Source of the DNA: Nitrosomonadales bacterium
Lineage (GTDB): Bacteria; Pseudomonadota; Gammaproteobacteria; Burkholderiales; Gallionellaceae
Direction of reading: 5' to 3'
Assembly (NCBI GenBank): GCA_023259015.1
Contig: JAHFRC010000001.1
Span: forward strand, 1 to 37,269
Length of the DNA: 37,269 nt
The notes under the pieces were generated by a model, which was not told the origin of the DNA, searched no databases, and saw only the letters and a list, made by a program, of their open reading frames with translations. Both the position numbers and the translations under genes were made by a program. Positions 27,959 through 37,126 of the stretch are shown in pieces. Every line of letters starts with the position of its first letter. Within the stretch, counting starts at the first letter, position 1.

Positions 27959-28883
27959 GAACGATCTCTTTGATATGGTATGGCTCGGCGTGGCTGCCCT
28001 GGTTAATGAGCCGAACCAGATACTCTCCCAGCATGCCGAGCACAAACAGCGTCATGCCATTAAAGAATGACAGGAGTACGACGACGGTTGCCCAACCGGG
28101 TACACTGGTTCCCACAAGAAAAGCTCTCGATAAATAAAAAATACTGAACATAAAACTCAATGCAGCCGTCAGTAGCCCGATTCCCGCCACCAGCCGGAGC
28201 GGGTAAGAGGAATAGTTGAATAGCAGTTCGGAAACCAGTTTGACTATGCGCCATATATTGTAATTGCTTGTGCCAACGCTGCGTTCATGGTGATCAACCA
28301 GGACATTCGCTCTGTTTGTCGAGAACATCAGGACAAGGCCGGGAACATAGGGGTAGCTCGTTTTGTACTGGCACGCGCGCGCTATGACATCGCGATGGAT
28401 AATGCGGAAATTGGTCAGTACAAGATCTTTCTGTCCGTGAAATATCTTCCTGTTGATTAAACCAACGATCCGGCTCCCAATGCGTCGCACAAGCGGATGT
28501 TTCTTTTCCCTGAAGCGCCCGACCACCAAGTCATAACCCTCGGCAGCCTTCTCGATCAGTTTCTTTATTTCTTCCGGCGGGTTTTGCATGTCATCATCCA
28601 TAGTGATGACATAATCTCCATGAGATTGCCGGAAACCGCAGAGGTTTGCCGCGTGCTGGCCATAATTGCGCAACAGGTTTACCGCGATGACCTCCCGATA
28701 TTCATGTGCCTTTTGTCGTATCACGTCCCAACTGCCATCAGGGCTTCCATCATTGACCATGATGAGCTCGAATTCCAAGCCTTCCCGCCGGAAAAAGGCC
28801 ACGGTTCGTTCAATGGTCTCGCCGACTATTTTTTCACTGTTAAAAACAGGAATAACCACGCTGTACTTCAAGCTTGCACTCAC
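27951..28883 (-). CDS. GT2 glycosyltransferase, DPM1/ArnC-like with two C-terminal TM helices
   Basis: YSVVIPVFNSEKIVGETIERT, MVNDGSPDGSWDVI, LLRNYGQHAANLCGF, ITMDDDMQNPPEEI. Confidence 0.93.
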   Translation of the reverse strand: MSASLKYSVVIPVFNSEKIVGETIERTVAFFRREGLEFELIMVNDGSPDGSWDVIRQKAHEYREVIAVNLLRNYGQHAANLCGFRQSHGDYVITMDDDMQNPPEEIKKLIEKAAEGYDLVVGRFREKKHPLVRRIGSRIVGLINRKIFHGQKDLVLTNFRIIHRDVIARACQYKTSYPYVPGLVLMFSTNRANVLVDHHERSVGTSNYNIWRIVKLVSELLFNYSSYPLRLVAGIGLLTAALSFMFSIFYLSRAFLVGTSVPGWATVVVLLSFFNGMTLFVLGMLGEYLVRLINQGSHAEPYHIKEIVRE

Positions 28884-29158
28884 CTTCTTGCAGTCCTTTT
28901 GGCTAACTAACTTACTGAAATTTGAATTTCAGGGCAGGAATCGAATCTTCAAATTAATGCGGCATGCAACGGAAATTCTGGATGAATGCCTGCTATGCAT
29001 TTTTGCACCGATAGCTTTCGCTCACCTGTGGGCTTTCTTGCGCTACATTCTGATTATACACAAGGAGCATGGCATGTTCGAGGTCGCCAAACGCTGGGAC
29101 TCGTGTCCCATTAACAGCTTTATCCGTTGCGGTTAGCTCGAAAGATGGTGTGGCTGGC

Positions 29159-31090
29159 TCACCGAGCAGTTTCCTTATTGGATGCGCGATTAGGGCAACT
29201 TGCTTCGGCGCGCGCCGCTTCCTCCGGCCGCCCTGTCTGTTTGTACACATCCGCGAGCAGACAATGCGCCCGCAAGTCGGGTATCCGCTGCTCTAATGCG
29301 GCACGTAGCGGGGCTTCCGCTTCAGCAACTTGCTCGCTGTTTATCAAGGCAAGACCAAGGCTATAGAAAGCAGTCCCGCGCACGGATTCCGGAAGCTGTT
29401 GCGACTCGGTTGCGGCGCGCAAATGAGCTGCTGCGTTCTTGTGTCTAAGTGTATCCACCATCCACAATCCGGCGTTGTAGCGTACTGGTGCATCGTCCGG
29501 AAATTGTTCGGCCAAACGCCTCCATTGCCAGGTAAGCAATATGTTTTTACAGTAATACCAGGCGTAGCTCATGGACGCATTCCATTCGACCTGGACAGGC
29601 GGTTGCTTAAGGGTGAGCCCCAAATTTTGCAGGAGAGTCACCGTTTCATGTGGATTGGCAGTTGTCGCGTCTTTGGTGCGCATGGATGCCCGCGTTATCC
29701 CGCTCATGATGTCGCGTAACACGGGGACGGTTATGCTGTTGGCTGTCTCACTTGCTTCGTGGAATAATGAATGCCTTAATTGAATCTCCATAATATACAT
29801 AGCAGGCAAATAGTATCCTGGGTAGGTGCGTAAATCGGCGCTCATCAGCGCTCCGAAACTGCTCCAGTCGCGTGTCCTCTCAGCGGTTTGAAAACCCCAA
29901 GGCAACGCAATGGCAAGCAGCAACACTATGCGTGATACTGGTCTTAAGCGCCAGCAAAGGGCAACAAGCAACAGCACGGCAGGCCATACCGCAAGGGCCA
30001 GATAACGGTCTGCAACGAGCGAGGGTGCTCCATGCGGGAGCAGTTGTATATAGGGTATGCATAGCAGTAAAAATGCAGCCAGGGCGAATCCCTCCAGCGA
30101 CCGTTTGCGCAGGAGCATTATCCCGCCGGCCAATGTTGCTGCCAGAACCACCGCCCCCAGTGCGGCCATTGCGGGCAGGCGCGGATCCTCAAATACCGGG
30201 TAAAAGAAATGGCGGCCTTCCGGGCTGACAGCAAGACGGGCCAGCCAGCCCAGCACGGCCAATGTTCGAGTGACCGCCTCTACTCCAAAGTAAAATGGAA
30301 ACCCGTCAAAACCTTTGTTATGGACGATAAAAATAAGGGTCAACAATCCCGCCAGAAATAATATGGCGAGGGGCCACAGCAGCAGGGAGCGGCGTCTGTG
30401 CGGCGCCGGGATGTCGAGCCAGAAGACCACCCAGAGCATGGCAATGACTGGCGCCACGGCAACATAGGATGATTTCGACAGCATGACTGCTCCAAATGCC
30501 GCCAAAGCTGCGGCGGCATGCGGCGCAGAAAGGCCATGTTCCCGCCGCGAGCGCACAGTGAACCACAGCGCAAGCATCGAGAACAGGTTGGGCAGCACGT
30601 ACTTGCGTCCGCTGACCCACACCACGGATTCGACCAGCGCCGGATGCAGCGCAAACAAGGCGGCAACCGCCGCCGCCGCCCATGGCGCACTGGCGGCGTC
30701 CGTCGGGCGGAAATAGCGCCATAATTCAGCCGTGGTTGCATATACCAAGGGCAGGCAAAGCAGATGCAACAGGATGTTTTGTGTCCGGGAAGCTGCTGGA
30801 GTTGAGCCGAAAAGCTTTATGTCGAGCCAGTAAGAGAAATCACGCAGTGGAAGAAATTCAAAACAGCAATTATATGGCTCGATAAAGAGGCGCCATAATT
30901 CGCTCAGGTGCAGTTCCAGCAGCTTTTTATTTTCGGGGATATAGCTTATGTCGTCAGAAATGAACGGGTAGTCAAGTGCTTGCAAGTAAGCGGCAACTGC
31001 CATTGCCGCAGCAGCCAATATCAGCGCTATGGGAGCATATTGCCGCATCCGTGCGCGGGATGGGGTAGGGTTCGTTTTTTCCGGGTTCAT
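29159..31090 (-). CDS. TMTC-like multi-pass membrane protein with C-terminal TPRs
   Basis: YPFISDDISYI, HPALVESVVWVSGRKYVLPNLFS, C-terminal TPRs. Confidence 0.76.
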   Translation of the reverse strand: MNPEKTNPTPSRARMRQYAPIALILAAAAMAVAAYLQALDYPFISDDISYIPENKKLLELHLSELWRLFIEPYNCCFEFLPLRDFSYWLDIKLFGSTPAASRTQNILLHLLCLPLVYATTAELWRYFRPTDAASAPWAAAAVAALFALHPALVESVVWVSGRKYVLPNLFSMLALWFTVRSRREHGLSAPHAAAALAAFGAVMLSKSSYVAVAPVIAMLWVVFWLDIPAPHRRRSLLLWPLAILFLAGLLTLIFIVHNKGFDGFPFYFGVEAVTRTLAVLGWLARLAVSPEGRHFFYPVFEDPRLPAMAALGAVVLAATLAGGIMLLRKRSLEGFALAAFLLLCIPYIQLLPHGAPSLVADRYLALAVWPAVLLLVALCWRLRPVSRIVLLLAIALPWGFQTAERTRDWSSFGALMSADLRTYPGYYLPAMYIMEIQLRHSLFHEASETANSITVPVLRDIMSGITRASMRTKDATTANPHETVTLLQNLGLTLKQPPVQVEWNASMSYAWYYCKNILLTWQWRRLAEQFPDDAPVRYNAGLWMVDTLRHKNAAAHLRAATESQQLPESVRGTAFYSLGLALINSEQVAEAEAPLRAALEQRIPDLRAHCLLADVYKQTGRPEEAARAEASCPNRASNKETAR

Positions 31091-31187
31091 TGCGCTGCTT
31101 CTTCATTAGCAACGCGAACGGGGCAACTGGCTTCGGCACGTGCAGCTTCCTCGAACTGTTTAGTTTGTCTATACACTTCAGCCAATA
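31087..31187 (-). pseudogene. 3' end remnant of a further TMTC-like/TPR gene copy
   Basis: Reading ILAEVYRQTKQFEEAARAEASCPVRVANEEAAQ* matches the C-termini of intact copies; its TGA overlaps the ATG of 29159..31090. Confidence 0.85.
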
Positions 31188-33268
31188 TCATTTACATAGA
31201 GGTGATCCGGCAAAAGGGCATCTTGATGTCTTTGCCACATCTGGGTGTAGGCATCCTCGATATGCCCTGTGATCAGTGCAGTATTGAACAATGAGTGCGT
31301 GATTCGATTTTTTTCCAGCTTCTGTCTGATCAAGGCGAGTTTCCCAGGGTTTGTTGCAAGTTCCAGTGCAAGGGTTTTATATTCTCCATGGGAACGCGTT
31401 ATCAGTTCGGACAGCCCTATTGAGTTGAGCAGGCTTGCCGCAACCCTGCCCGCAAACGTATCGCCAAGGCAGGTGAGCAGGGGTAGTCCAACCCTCAAGG
31501 CATCGCTTGCCGTAGTGGCGGCATTATAGAAAAATGTGTCGAGGAATAAATCCGCCAGTCGATGGCGCGCCAGATGATCTGGCAGGGCCATTCTTTTTGC
31601 AAATACAATCCGTTCCGGGGAAATGCCACGACTACTTGCTTCGTTTCGCAGGTTCCGCTCCGTCTGCGCGTTGCTTTCGAGCAGCCATAAAATGCTTCCC
31701 TCAACCTGCTTGAGCAGTTGCATCCAGATATCAAAAACGGTTGGGGTGATTTTGTGGCAGCTGTTAAAGCAACAAAAAACGAATCCTGTTTCGGGCAGCC
31801 CCACTTTGCTGCGGGTAATCTTGTGTTTCGAAATATGTTTGTTGGAATCGTTGGCCTGGAAGGAGTTTGGTAAATAGACCACTTTCTCATTATAGAAAAC
31901 ACGGCTGCTCTCCGGGATGACAAGCCGGTCAGCCATGATGTAATCCATGTAGCCCGCTCCCATCGTCCCTGTGTATCCCAGATAGTTTACCTGCACCGGC
32001 GCAGGGCGCAGGGCAAAAATACCGGTGCGTGAGCCGGATGTATGGCCGTTAAGATCCACGGCAATATCTATTTCCAAATCGCGCATCAGTTCTGCTATTT
32101 GTGCGGTCTTCATCTGGCTGGCATCTACAAACTTGTCGAATGCCTTGACTATGCGTTTTCGCAACTGGCTTTGGTCGTCAAGGCAAAGCGAGATGGCAAT
32201 GGTCTCAAACCGTGATTTATCATGTTGCTCAAACACCCCTGCTATCAGTTCCCCAACCGGGTGCTCGCGAAAATCTGCTGAAACATAAGCCAGCCTTATT
32301 TTGTTGTGCGAGTGCCTGTGGCTGGTTTTTGTATCGGGCGCAGCTTCAGGGTATAGTTTCCGAACATATATTTCAGCGCACCGTTTTTGCTGCGCCGGTG
32401 TGGAGGGGATCGCCAGCAGGAAGAAAGGACTGGATACTTCCTTTCCAGCTTCAACCCCGGCCAATAATTCATGAAAGTCGTTTTCAATTCCTTCCCAATC
32501 GCAACAATGCATTTTGCTATCCAGATACGAGCCAACTGCGAAAATATAATCAGGTTTTATCGATAATAATTTCTTGAAACAGGCGGCAGCTTCTTCATGC
32601 AGCGATGCTTCGAATAAGGCGCCGGCAAGGTTCTGGTATGTGTCAGCATGATCCGGCATGGACATCAATACTTTTTTAAAGCAGGTGGCCGCCTCCTTGT
32701 ACCGTTTTGCTTCGGCGAGGACTATGCCAAGGTTGTTATGCGCTTCAGTGAAATCAGGCTTGATCTGGATCGCCTGCCGGAAGCACGCCTCGGCTTCACC
32801 CAGCCTGCCCAAGCCCTTGAGGGTGATGCCCAGGTTGTTATGTGCGTTGGCGCTCTGCCGATTTAATTGCAGCCCTCGCCGGTGGCAGGCCTCGGCCTCT
32901 TCCAGCCTGCCAAGGTCGTAAAGGGCATTACCCAAGTTGCCATGCGCATCAGCGTCAAGGGGAGAAAATTTGGCTGCATTTTTTAATGCAGGCAGGCCAT
33001 CCTTGCCTTGCATTCGAAGCGACACACCCAATAAATTCCAGACGAGCCCTGAATCGGGGTATCGTTCGAGCATTAAATGCGCCAGATTCCCTAGTTCCAT
33101 GAGTTGCCCAGCGTTAAACAGGGTAATCAACTGGTGGCATTCGGCTGCGGGTGGCGCCGCTTTTTTAGCGGAAGGCTTTGACTTGGCGGACTCATACCAT
33201 TCCTGGCAGCATCTTTCGAATATTTCTCCGCTGCCGCAGGGGCATGGATCGTTACTTCCTGGTTTCAT
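31178..33268 (-). CDS. SEC-C motif + TPR + GT41 (OGT/SPINDLY-like) glycosyltransferase
   Basis: MKPGSNDPCPCGSGEIFERCC; TPRs; IRLAYVSADFREHPVGELIAGVFEQHD, DIAVDLNGHTSGSRTGIFALRPAPVQVNYLGYTGTMGAGYMDYIMADR. Confidence 0.92.
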   Translation of the reverse strand: MKPGSNDPCPCGSGEIFERCCQEWYESAKSKPSAKKAAPPAAECHQLITLFNAGQLMELGNLAHLMLERYPDSGLVWNLLGVSLRMQGKDGLPALKNAAKFSPLDADAHGNLGNALYDLGRLEEAEACHRRGLQLNRQSANAHNNLGITLKGLGRLGEAEACFRQAIQIKPDFTEAHNNLGIVLAEAKRYKEAATCFKKVLMSMPDHADTYQNLAGALFEASLHEEAAACFKKLLSIKPDYIFAVGSYLDSKMHCCDWEGIENDFHELLAGVEAGKEVSSPFFLLAIPSTPAQQKRCAEIYVRKLYPEAAPDTKTSHRHSHNKIRLAYVSADFREHPVGELIAGVFEQHDKSRFETIAISLCLDDQSQLRKRIVKAFDKFVDASQMKTAQIAELMRDLEIDIAVDLNGHTSGSRTGIFALRPAPVQVNYLGYTGTMGAGYMDYIMADRLVIPESSRVFYNEKVVYLPNSFQANDSNKHISKHKITRSKVGLPETGFVFCCFNSCHKITPTVFDIWMQLLKQVEGSILWLLESNAQTERNLRNEASSRGISPERIVFAKRMALPDHLARHRLADLFLDTFFYNAATTASDALRVGLPLLTCLGDTFAGRVAASLLNSIGLSELITRSHGEYKTLALELATNPGKLALIRQKLEKNRITHSLFNTALITGHIEDAYTQMWQRHQDALLPDHLYVNDIG

Positions 33269-33367
33269 GCTTGTCTTTTTTAAACGGTTATCAGGAACTG
33301 CAAATGAACAAGGGTAACCGCAAAGCAGTCGTCCTGATTTGAAACAATTATTGCATCAAATATTGCT

Positions 33368-34445
33368 TTCCGCCAGAAACATATTGCACTCCCATGAGGA
33401 GTGAGGAAGGCAGATGCAACAACTGGAATTGGGGTCTGGAATTGGGGTTAAGGAGTAAAAGGGCTGCAGAGGATAAAGCGGTATGCTGCCCGGATGGAGA
33501 TGATTACCGAAGAGGCCGCCAGACGGCTGGAAGCGCTCAAGTTCTGGGACAAGCATGGACTGGGAGCGGCATTGGACTTTTACAGGGTTTCACGGCGCAT
33601 CCTGTTCAACTGGAAGCGCCAGTACCGTGAGTCCGACGGCAATGCGGGGAGCCTGAATGCTCAAAGCCGAGCGCCGAAGCGACGTCGCACACGACAAAGG
33701 CCTGCTGCCGTATTGAACCGTTTGGGGGAGTTGAGGAAGCGCCATCCCGGTTTGGGGGCAGAAAAGCTGCAATTATTCTTGGCCGACTGGTGCGAGCCAC
33801 GCAACCTTTCAGCGCCGTCTGTGCGCACTGTCATTCGCTTGGTTGCCGAACGACCGGAGTTCAAAAAGGCCAAACCATCCAAGGCCAGGACAAACCGCCG
33901 CAAAGCGGCGCATGATCGCAAGCCCAAAGGGTTCAAGGCTGCGCACCCGGGGCAGTGTGTGGGCGTAGACACCATCGAGATACAGCGCGATGGACTCAAG
34001 AGCTACATCAGCCCTTCACCGATATTCACAGCCGCTTTGCCTTGGCGGTAGCCTCGACCTCCAAGAGCAGCAAGCGCGCCACCATCCTGTGGCGGCTTTC
34101 CAAGGCCTGTTTCCCCTACCCGATTGAGCGGGTGTTGTCGGACAACGGCAGCGAGTTCAAGTTGGCTTTCGACGCCTAGGTGGTCAAAGGTGGCTCGGGC
34201 CGCTGGTTAACCTACCCCGGGATACTCAAGATGAACGCGCACGTCGAGCGCTTCAACGGCAGCCTGCAGCAGGAATTCGTTGCCTACCACGAGGACTTGC
34301 TGTTCACGGACATCGACCTGTTCAACGATAAACTGTTCGATTACCTGGTTTGGTTTAACTCCGAGCGACCGCATTATGGCCTCGAGTTAAAATCCCCCTG
34401 CGAGTTTTTGAGAGACAACCATCAGTGCAATATGTATTGGCGGAA
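33368..34445 (+). mobile_element. Degenerate IS481/IS3-like insertion sequence with imperfect terminal inverted repeats
   Basis: TTCCGCCAGAAACATATTGCAC (33368..33389) inverted to GTGCAATATGTATTGGCGGAA (34425..34445), about one indel and one mismatch apart; encloses transposase remnants. Confidence 0.7.
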
Positions 34446-34476
34446 GACAAAGCCTAGCTGGGGGCAGGTCAAATGA
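33494..34476 (+). pseudogene. IS481-like DDE (rve) transposase, frameshifted and with in-frame stop
   Basis: MEMITEEAARRLEALKFWDKHGLGAALDFYRVSRRILFNWKRQYRE; frameshift near 34010..34020; VLSDNGSEFKLAFDA then TAG at 34177..34179; MNAHVERFNGSLQQEFV continues. Confidence 0.85.
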
Positions 34477-34522
34477 TTTAAAACATCATGGCACAACATC
34501 CACATGAACTCCAAAGACAACA

Positions 34523-35545
34523 TTAGTTAGGTAGCGGATGAAAAGCCTTGGCAATATAAGCGATGATTGCGGTAATTTCCCTATCGTTGAGGACGGACTT
34601 CCATGCCGGCATTGAGGTATCCGGTAGGCCTTCGCGTATTGTTGCAGACAGACGGGTTCGGGTCATGGTGCCCATGAAGAGGGGGTCGCGCAGGTTTCGC
34701 GGATGAGGCTCGAGAAAGCTGCCGATCCAGTTTTTGCCGGTGCCATCGGCGGCATGGCAGAAGGCGCAATTGTTTTGCCAGAGCTTCTGGCCTTTGCGTT
34801 CTAACTGAGTCATGCCCGTGAGTTGTAGCGGCCTGTCATGCAACAGGTAAGGGCTGGCGCTGGACATTGCATCAACGGTAGCAGTATAGGAGTAGTTATT
34901 GCGCGGATAGGATAGCGGATAAGCTTCCCAAGTGATGCCGGTGCTACTGTTGCCTGTGGAATTAGCAGGGCCGCCGCCGCGATCATGGCAGACAACGCAA
35001 CTGGATAGGAATAGGCGCTTGCCGCGAGCCTGCTCCAGGCTTAACTTTTCCCACGGGTAACTGACGGAGATTTCACCCGTGGCAAATGGAAACGCCGCTT
35101 GGTAGCGTTGGTGATCCGGCCAGCCGTTCTCTGGGGTATGGTAGTGCGTGTTGATAGCCTTGCGGTGTACAAATTCATCCATCACAAATGCGGCAACCTG
35201 CGCCATTTCCGTGTCGTTCAGCACGTTACGGAAAGAATTCATCGCTGTTCCAGGTTTGCCGTTACGCAATATCGAGGCGATATGTTCCTGGGTAAACTGC
35301 GCAGTCTTGGGGCCGGTAAAATCAATGGGCGGCGGCCTGAGGAAGCTGGCGGCTACCGTTTGCGCGTTACCGGAATAGCCATGGCAGAAATAACACCGGA
35401 AATTATAGATTTTCCGGCCGGCTTCAAGTTGCGCCGAAGTTGGAACAGGGTGAAGCGCGTCGGTGCTTGAGGCAGCCACCATTTTGCCGTAATGGGCGGT
35501 GGCTGCGAAAGCCAAGAGGCCTGTTGCCAAAATCCGCCATTTCAC
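34523..35545 (-). CDS. Tri-haem c-type cytochrome
   Basis: CYFCH, CVVCH, CAFCH motifs; GTG start overlapping the upstream stop (GTGA) is more likely than the 35644 ORF start; hydrophobic leader VKWRILATGLLAFAATA. Confidence 0.88.
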   Translation of the reverse strand: MKWRILATGLLAFAATAHYGKMVAASSTDALHPVPTSAQLEAGRKIYNFRCYFCHGYSGNAQTVAASFLRPPPIDFTGPKTAQFTQEHIASILRNGKPGTAMNSFRNVLNDTEMAQVAAFVMDEFVHRKAINTHYHTPENGWPDHQRYQAAFPFATGEISVSYPWEKLSLEQARGKRLFLSSCVVCHDRGGGPANSTGNSSTGITWEAYPLSYPRNNYSYTATVDAMSSASPYLLHDRPLQLTGMTQLERKGQKLWQNNCAFCHAADGTGKNWIGSFLEPHPRNLRDPLFMGTMTRTRLSATIREGLPDTSMPAWKSVLNDREITAIIAYIAKAFHPLPN

Positions 35546-36687
35546 TTGGTGCTTGCTTTCGCCCCGAGATTTGGCTGAATGAAGGTCTGGAAGACGAATT
35601 CTGTGATGTTGGCAATTTCCTGTTCGGTAAGCACCTTGCCCCATGCCGGCATTTCGGTTCCAGGGCGCCCATCGGATACAGAAAGAAAAATTCTCGGGCG
35701 ATTAAGCGTGACACGCGAGTAGTCATCCTTGAAATTGCGCACCTTGGGGTTTATGAAGTAGGCTCGCGGCCCTTGCGCATCCCCCTCAATGCCATGGCAG
35801 GTAGCACAATTTGCCATGAAAAATTGTTTGCCGAGCTGTGCATTGCCTTTAAGTTTTTTGGGCAGCGGCAAACTCATATCGGATTCAGTTGGCGCAGTTG
35901 GTAGCTGGCTGGCGGGAGTTTTGGCGCCGGGTGTAGCTTGGGCGATGGCCGGAACCTGTTTGTCGGAAGGGGATTTGGGGAGACTGGGTATCATTACAAG
36001 GCGGATATAGTCCACCACGGCCCCGATATTTTCTGCGGTTATCCTGTCGGCAAAACCGGCCTTGACCGAGCCATGACGTCCTTTGGTGACAGAAGCGATC
36101 ATGCGTTCGCGGGTGAGGGTTGTCTGGTTCTTGGGTACCGTCAGGTCGGGTGGTGTGCCAGTCATTTCGTCGGATTGCACGCCTTGGCCACGGTCACCAT
36201 GGCAAACCTGGCAAAAGTGGCCGTAAACACCACGGCCAAGGGCTATGCGTGGGTCAAGGGCTACCAGCATGAACCTGCCGCGGATGTAATCCACAACCGA
36301 AGAAATTTCATTTTCGCTAAACCTGGTTTTCCATGAAACCATGGCGGTGCCAGGCTTGCCATTTGTGACGACATTAATCATTTGTTCGCGGGTGAGATTG
36401 GCAGCCGCATTGAAATCGCGTGGTGGAGGAATCAGGTTTGTGTCAGCCCGGCTGTTGCCGGAACCACGGTCACCATGGCAAACCGAGCAATGTCTTTTAT
36501 ATAGGGCTTCAGCAGGTTCATCGCCCGTTCTTTGCGAACGGTAGCCGGGTGTGGCTTGGGCTGGAGAGAAACTGCCAATACACGCCAGGAGCAGGCCAAG
36601 CGCCAAAGTGATGCAGGCTCGCAGGACGCTGGTGTTGTTTGACATGGGGGTGTCTTTGCGCATCATATGGGATGTTTTCATTAACAT
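35542..36687 (-). CDS. Tri-haem c-type cytochrome (three tandem monohaem-type domains)
   Basis: CSVCH, CQVCH, CATCH motifs; leader RACITLALGLLLACIGSFSPAQA; GAAGGAAAACATG suggests start at 36687. Confidence 0.88.
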   Translation of the reverse strand: MLMKTSHMMRKDTPMSNNTSVLRACITLALGLLLACIGSFSPAQATPGYRSQRTGDEPAEALYKRHCSVCHGDRGSGNSRADTNLIPPPRDFNAAANLTREQMINVVTNGKPGTAMVSWKTRFSENEISSVVDYIRGRFMLVALDPRIALGRGVYGHFCQVCHGDRGQGVQSDEMTGTPPDLTVPKNQTTLTRERMIASVTKGRHGSVKAGFADRITAENIGAVVDYIRLVMIPSLPKSPSDKQVPAIAQATPGAKTPASQLPTAPTESDMSLPLPKKLKGNAQLGKQFFMANCATCHGIEGDAQGPRAYFINPKVRNFKDDYSRVTLNRPRIFLSVSDGRPGTEMPAWGKVLTEQEIANITEFVFQTFIQPNLGAKASTK

Positions 36688-37086
36688 GTTTTCCTTCGGT
36701 CTGTCGCAACTTTGCTGGCTGGGAGCAGCAATAATCAAGCCGATCCTGGCGCTAAGGCAATGAATTTAAGTAAGTGAATGAAGCGTTGCTTGATATGCTG
36801 GCACGCAGGTTGCATTCTATAACAAGCCAACGCATATTGCCACAGTATCGACATGGCAATTACTTTGTCAGCCTGCTGCAAGATACCCGTGAACTTGCGC
36901 GGCAAACTGATACTTACATTGATTTTTATAATATTTTGTTCTGCAGCCATTGCATGGTGTGTAATTACAACAAGAGCTTGCTAGTTTAAAGCAACAAAGT
37001 AGACCAAAAATTTTTATGATAGTTTCCTAAAAATTCAGTGTCCGCATAAATGCACTACTAAGGGGATATACGGACTAAAGTTCATA

Positions 37087-37126
37087 CAGTATTGCCAACA
37101 AGAAGCGGAGTAAGCAGGCAATACTG
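37087..37126. other. Perfect 10-bp inverted repeat with 20-nt spacer
   Basis: CAGTATTGCC (37087..37096) / GGCAATACTG (37117..37126) in the terminal intergenic region. Confidence 0.5.

Noticed and set aside
28993-29250. 85-aa minus-strand ORF following 29159..31090
   Set aside because: Begins in an alternative frame of the TMTC-like 3' end; no recognisable similarity to a further family copy.
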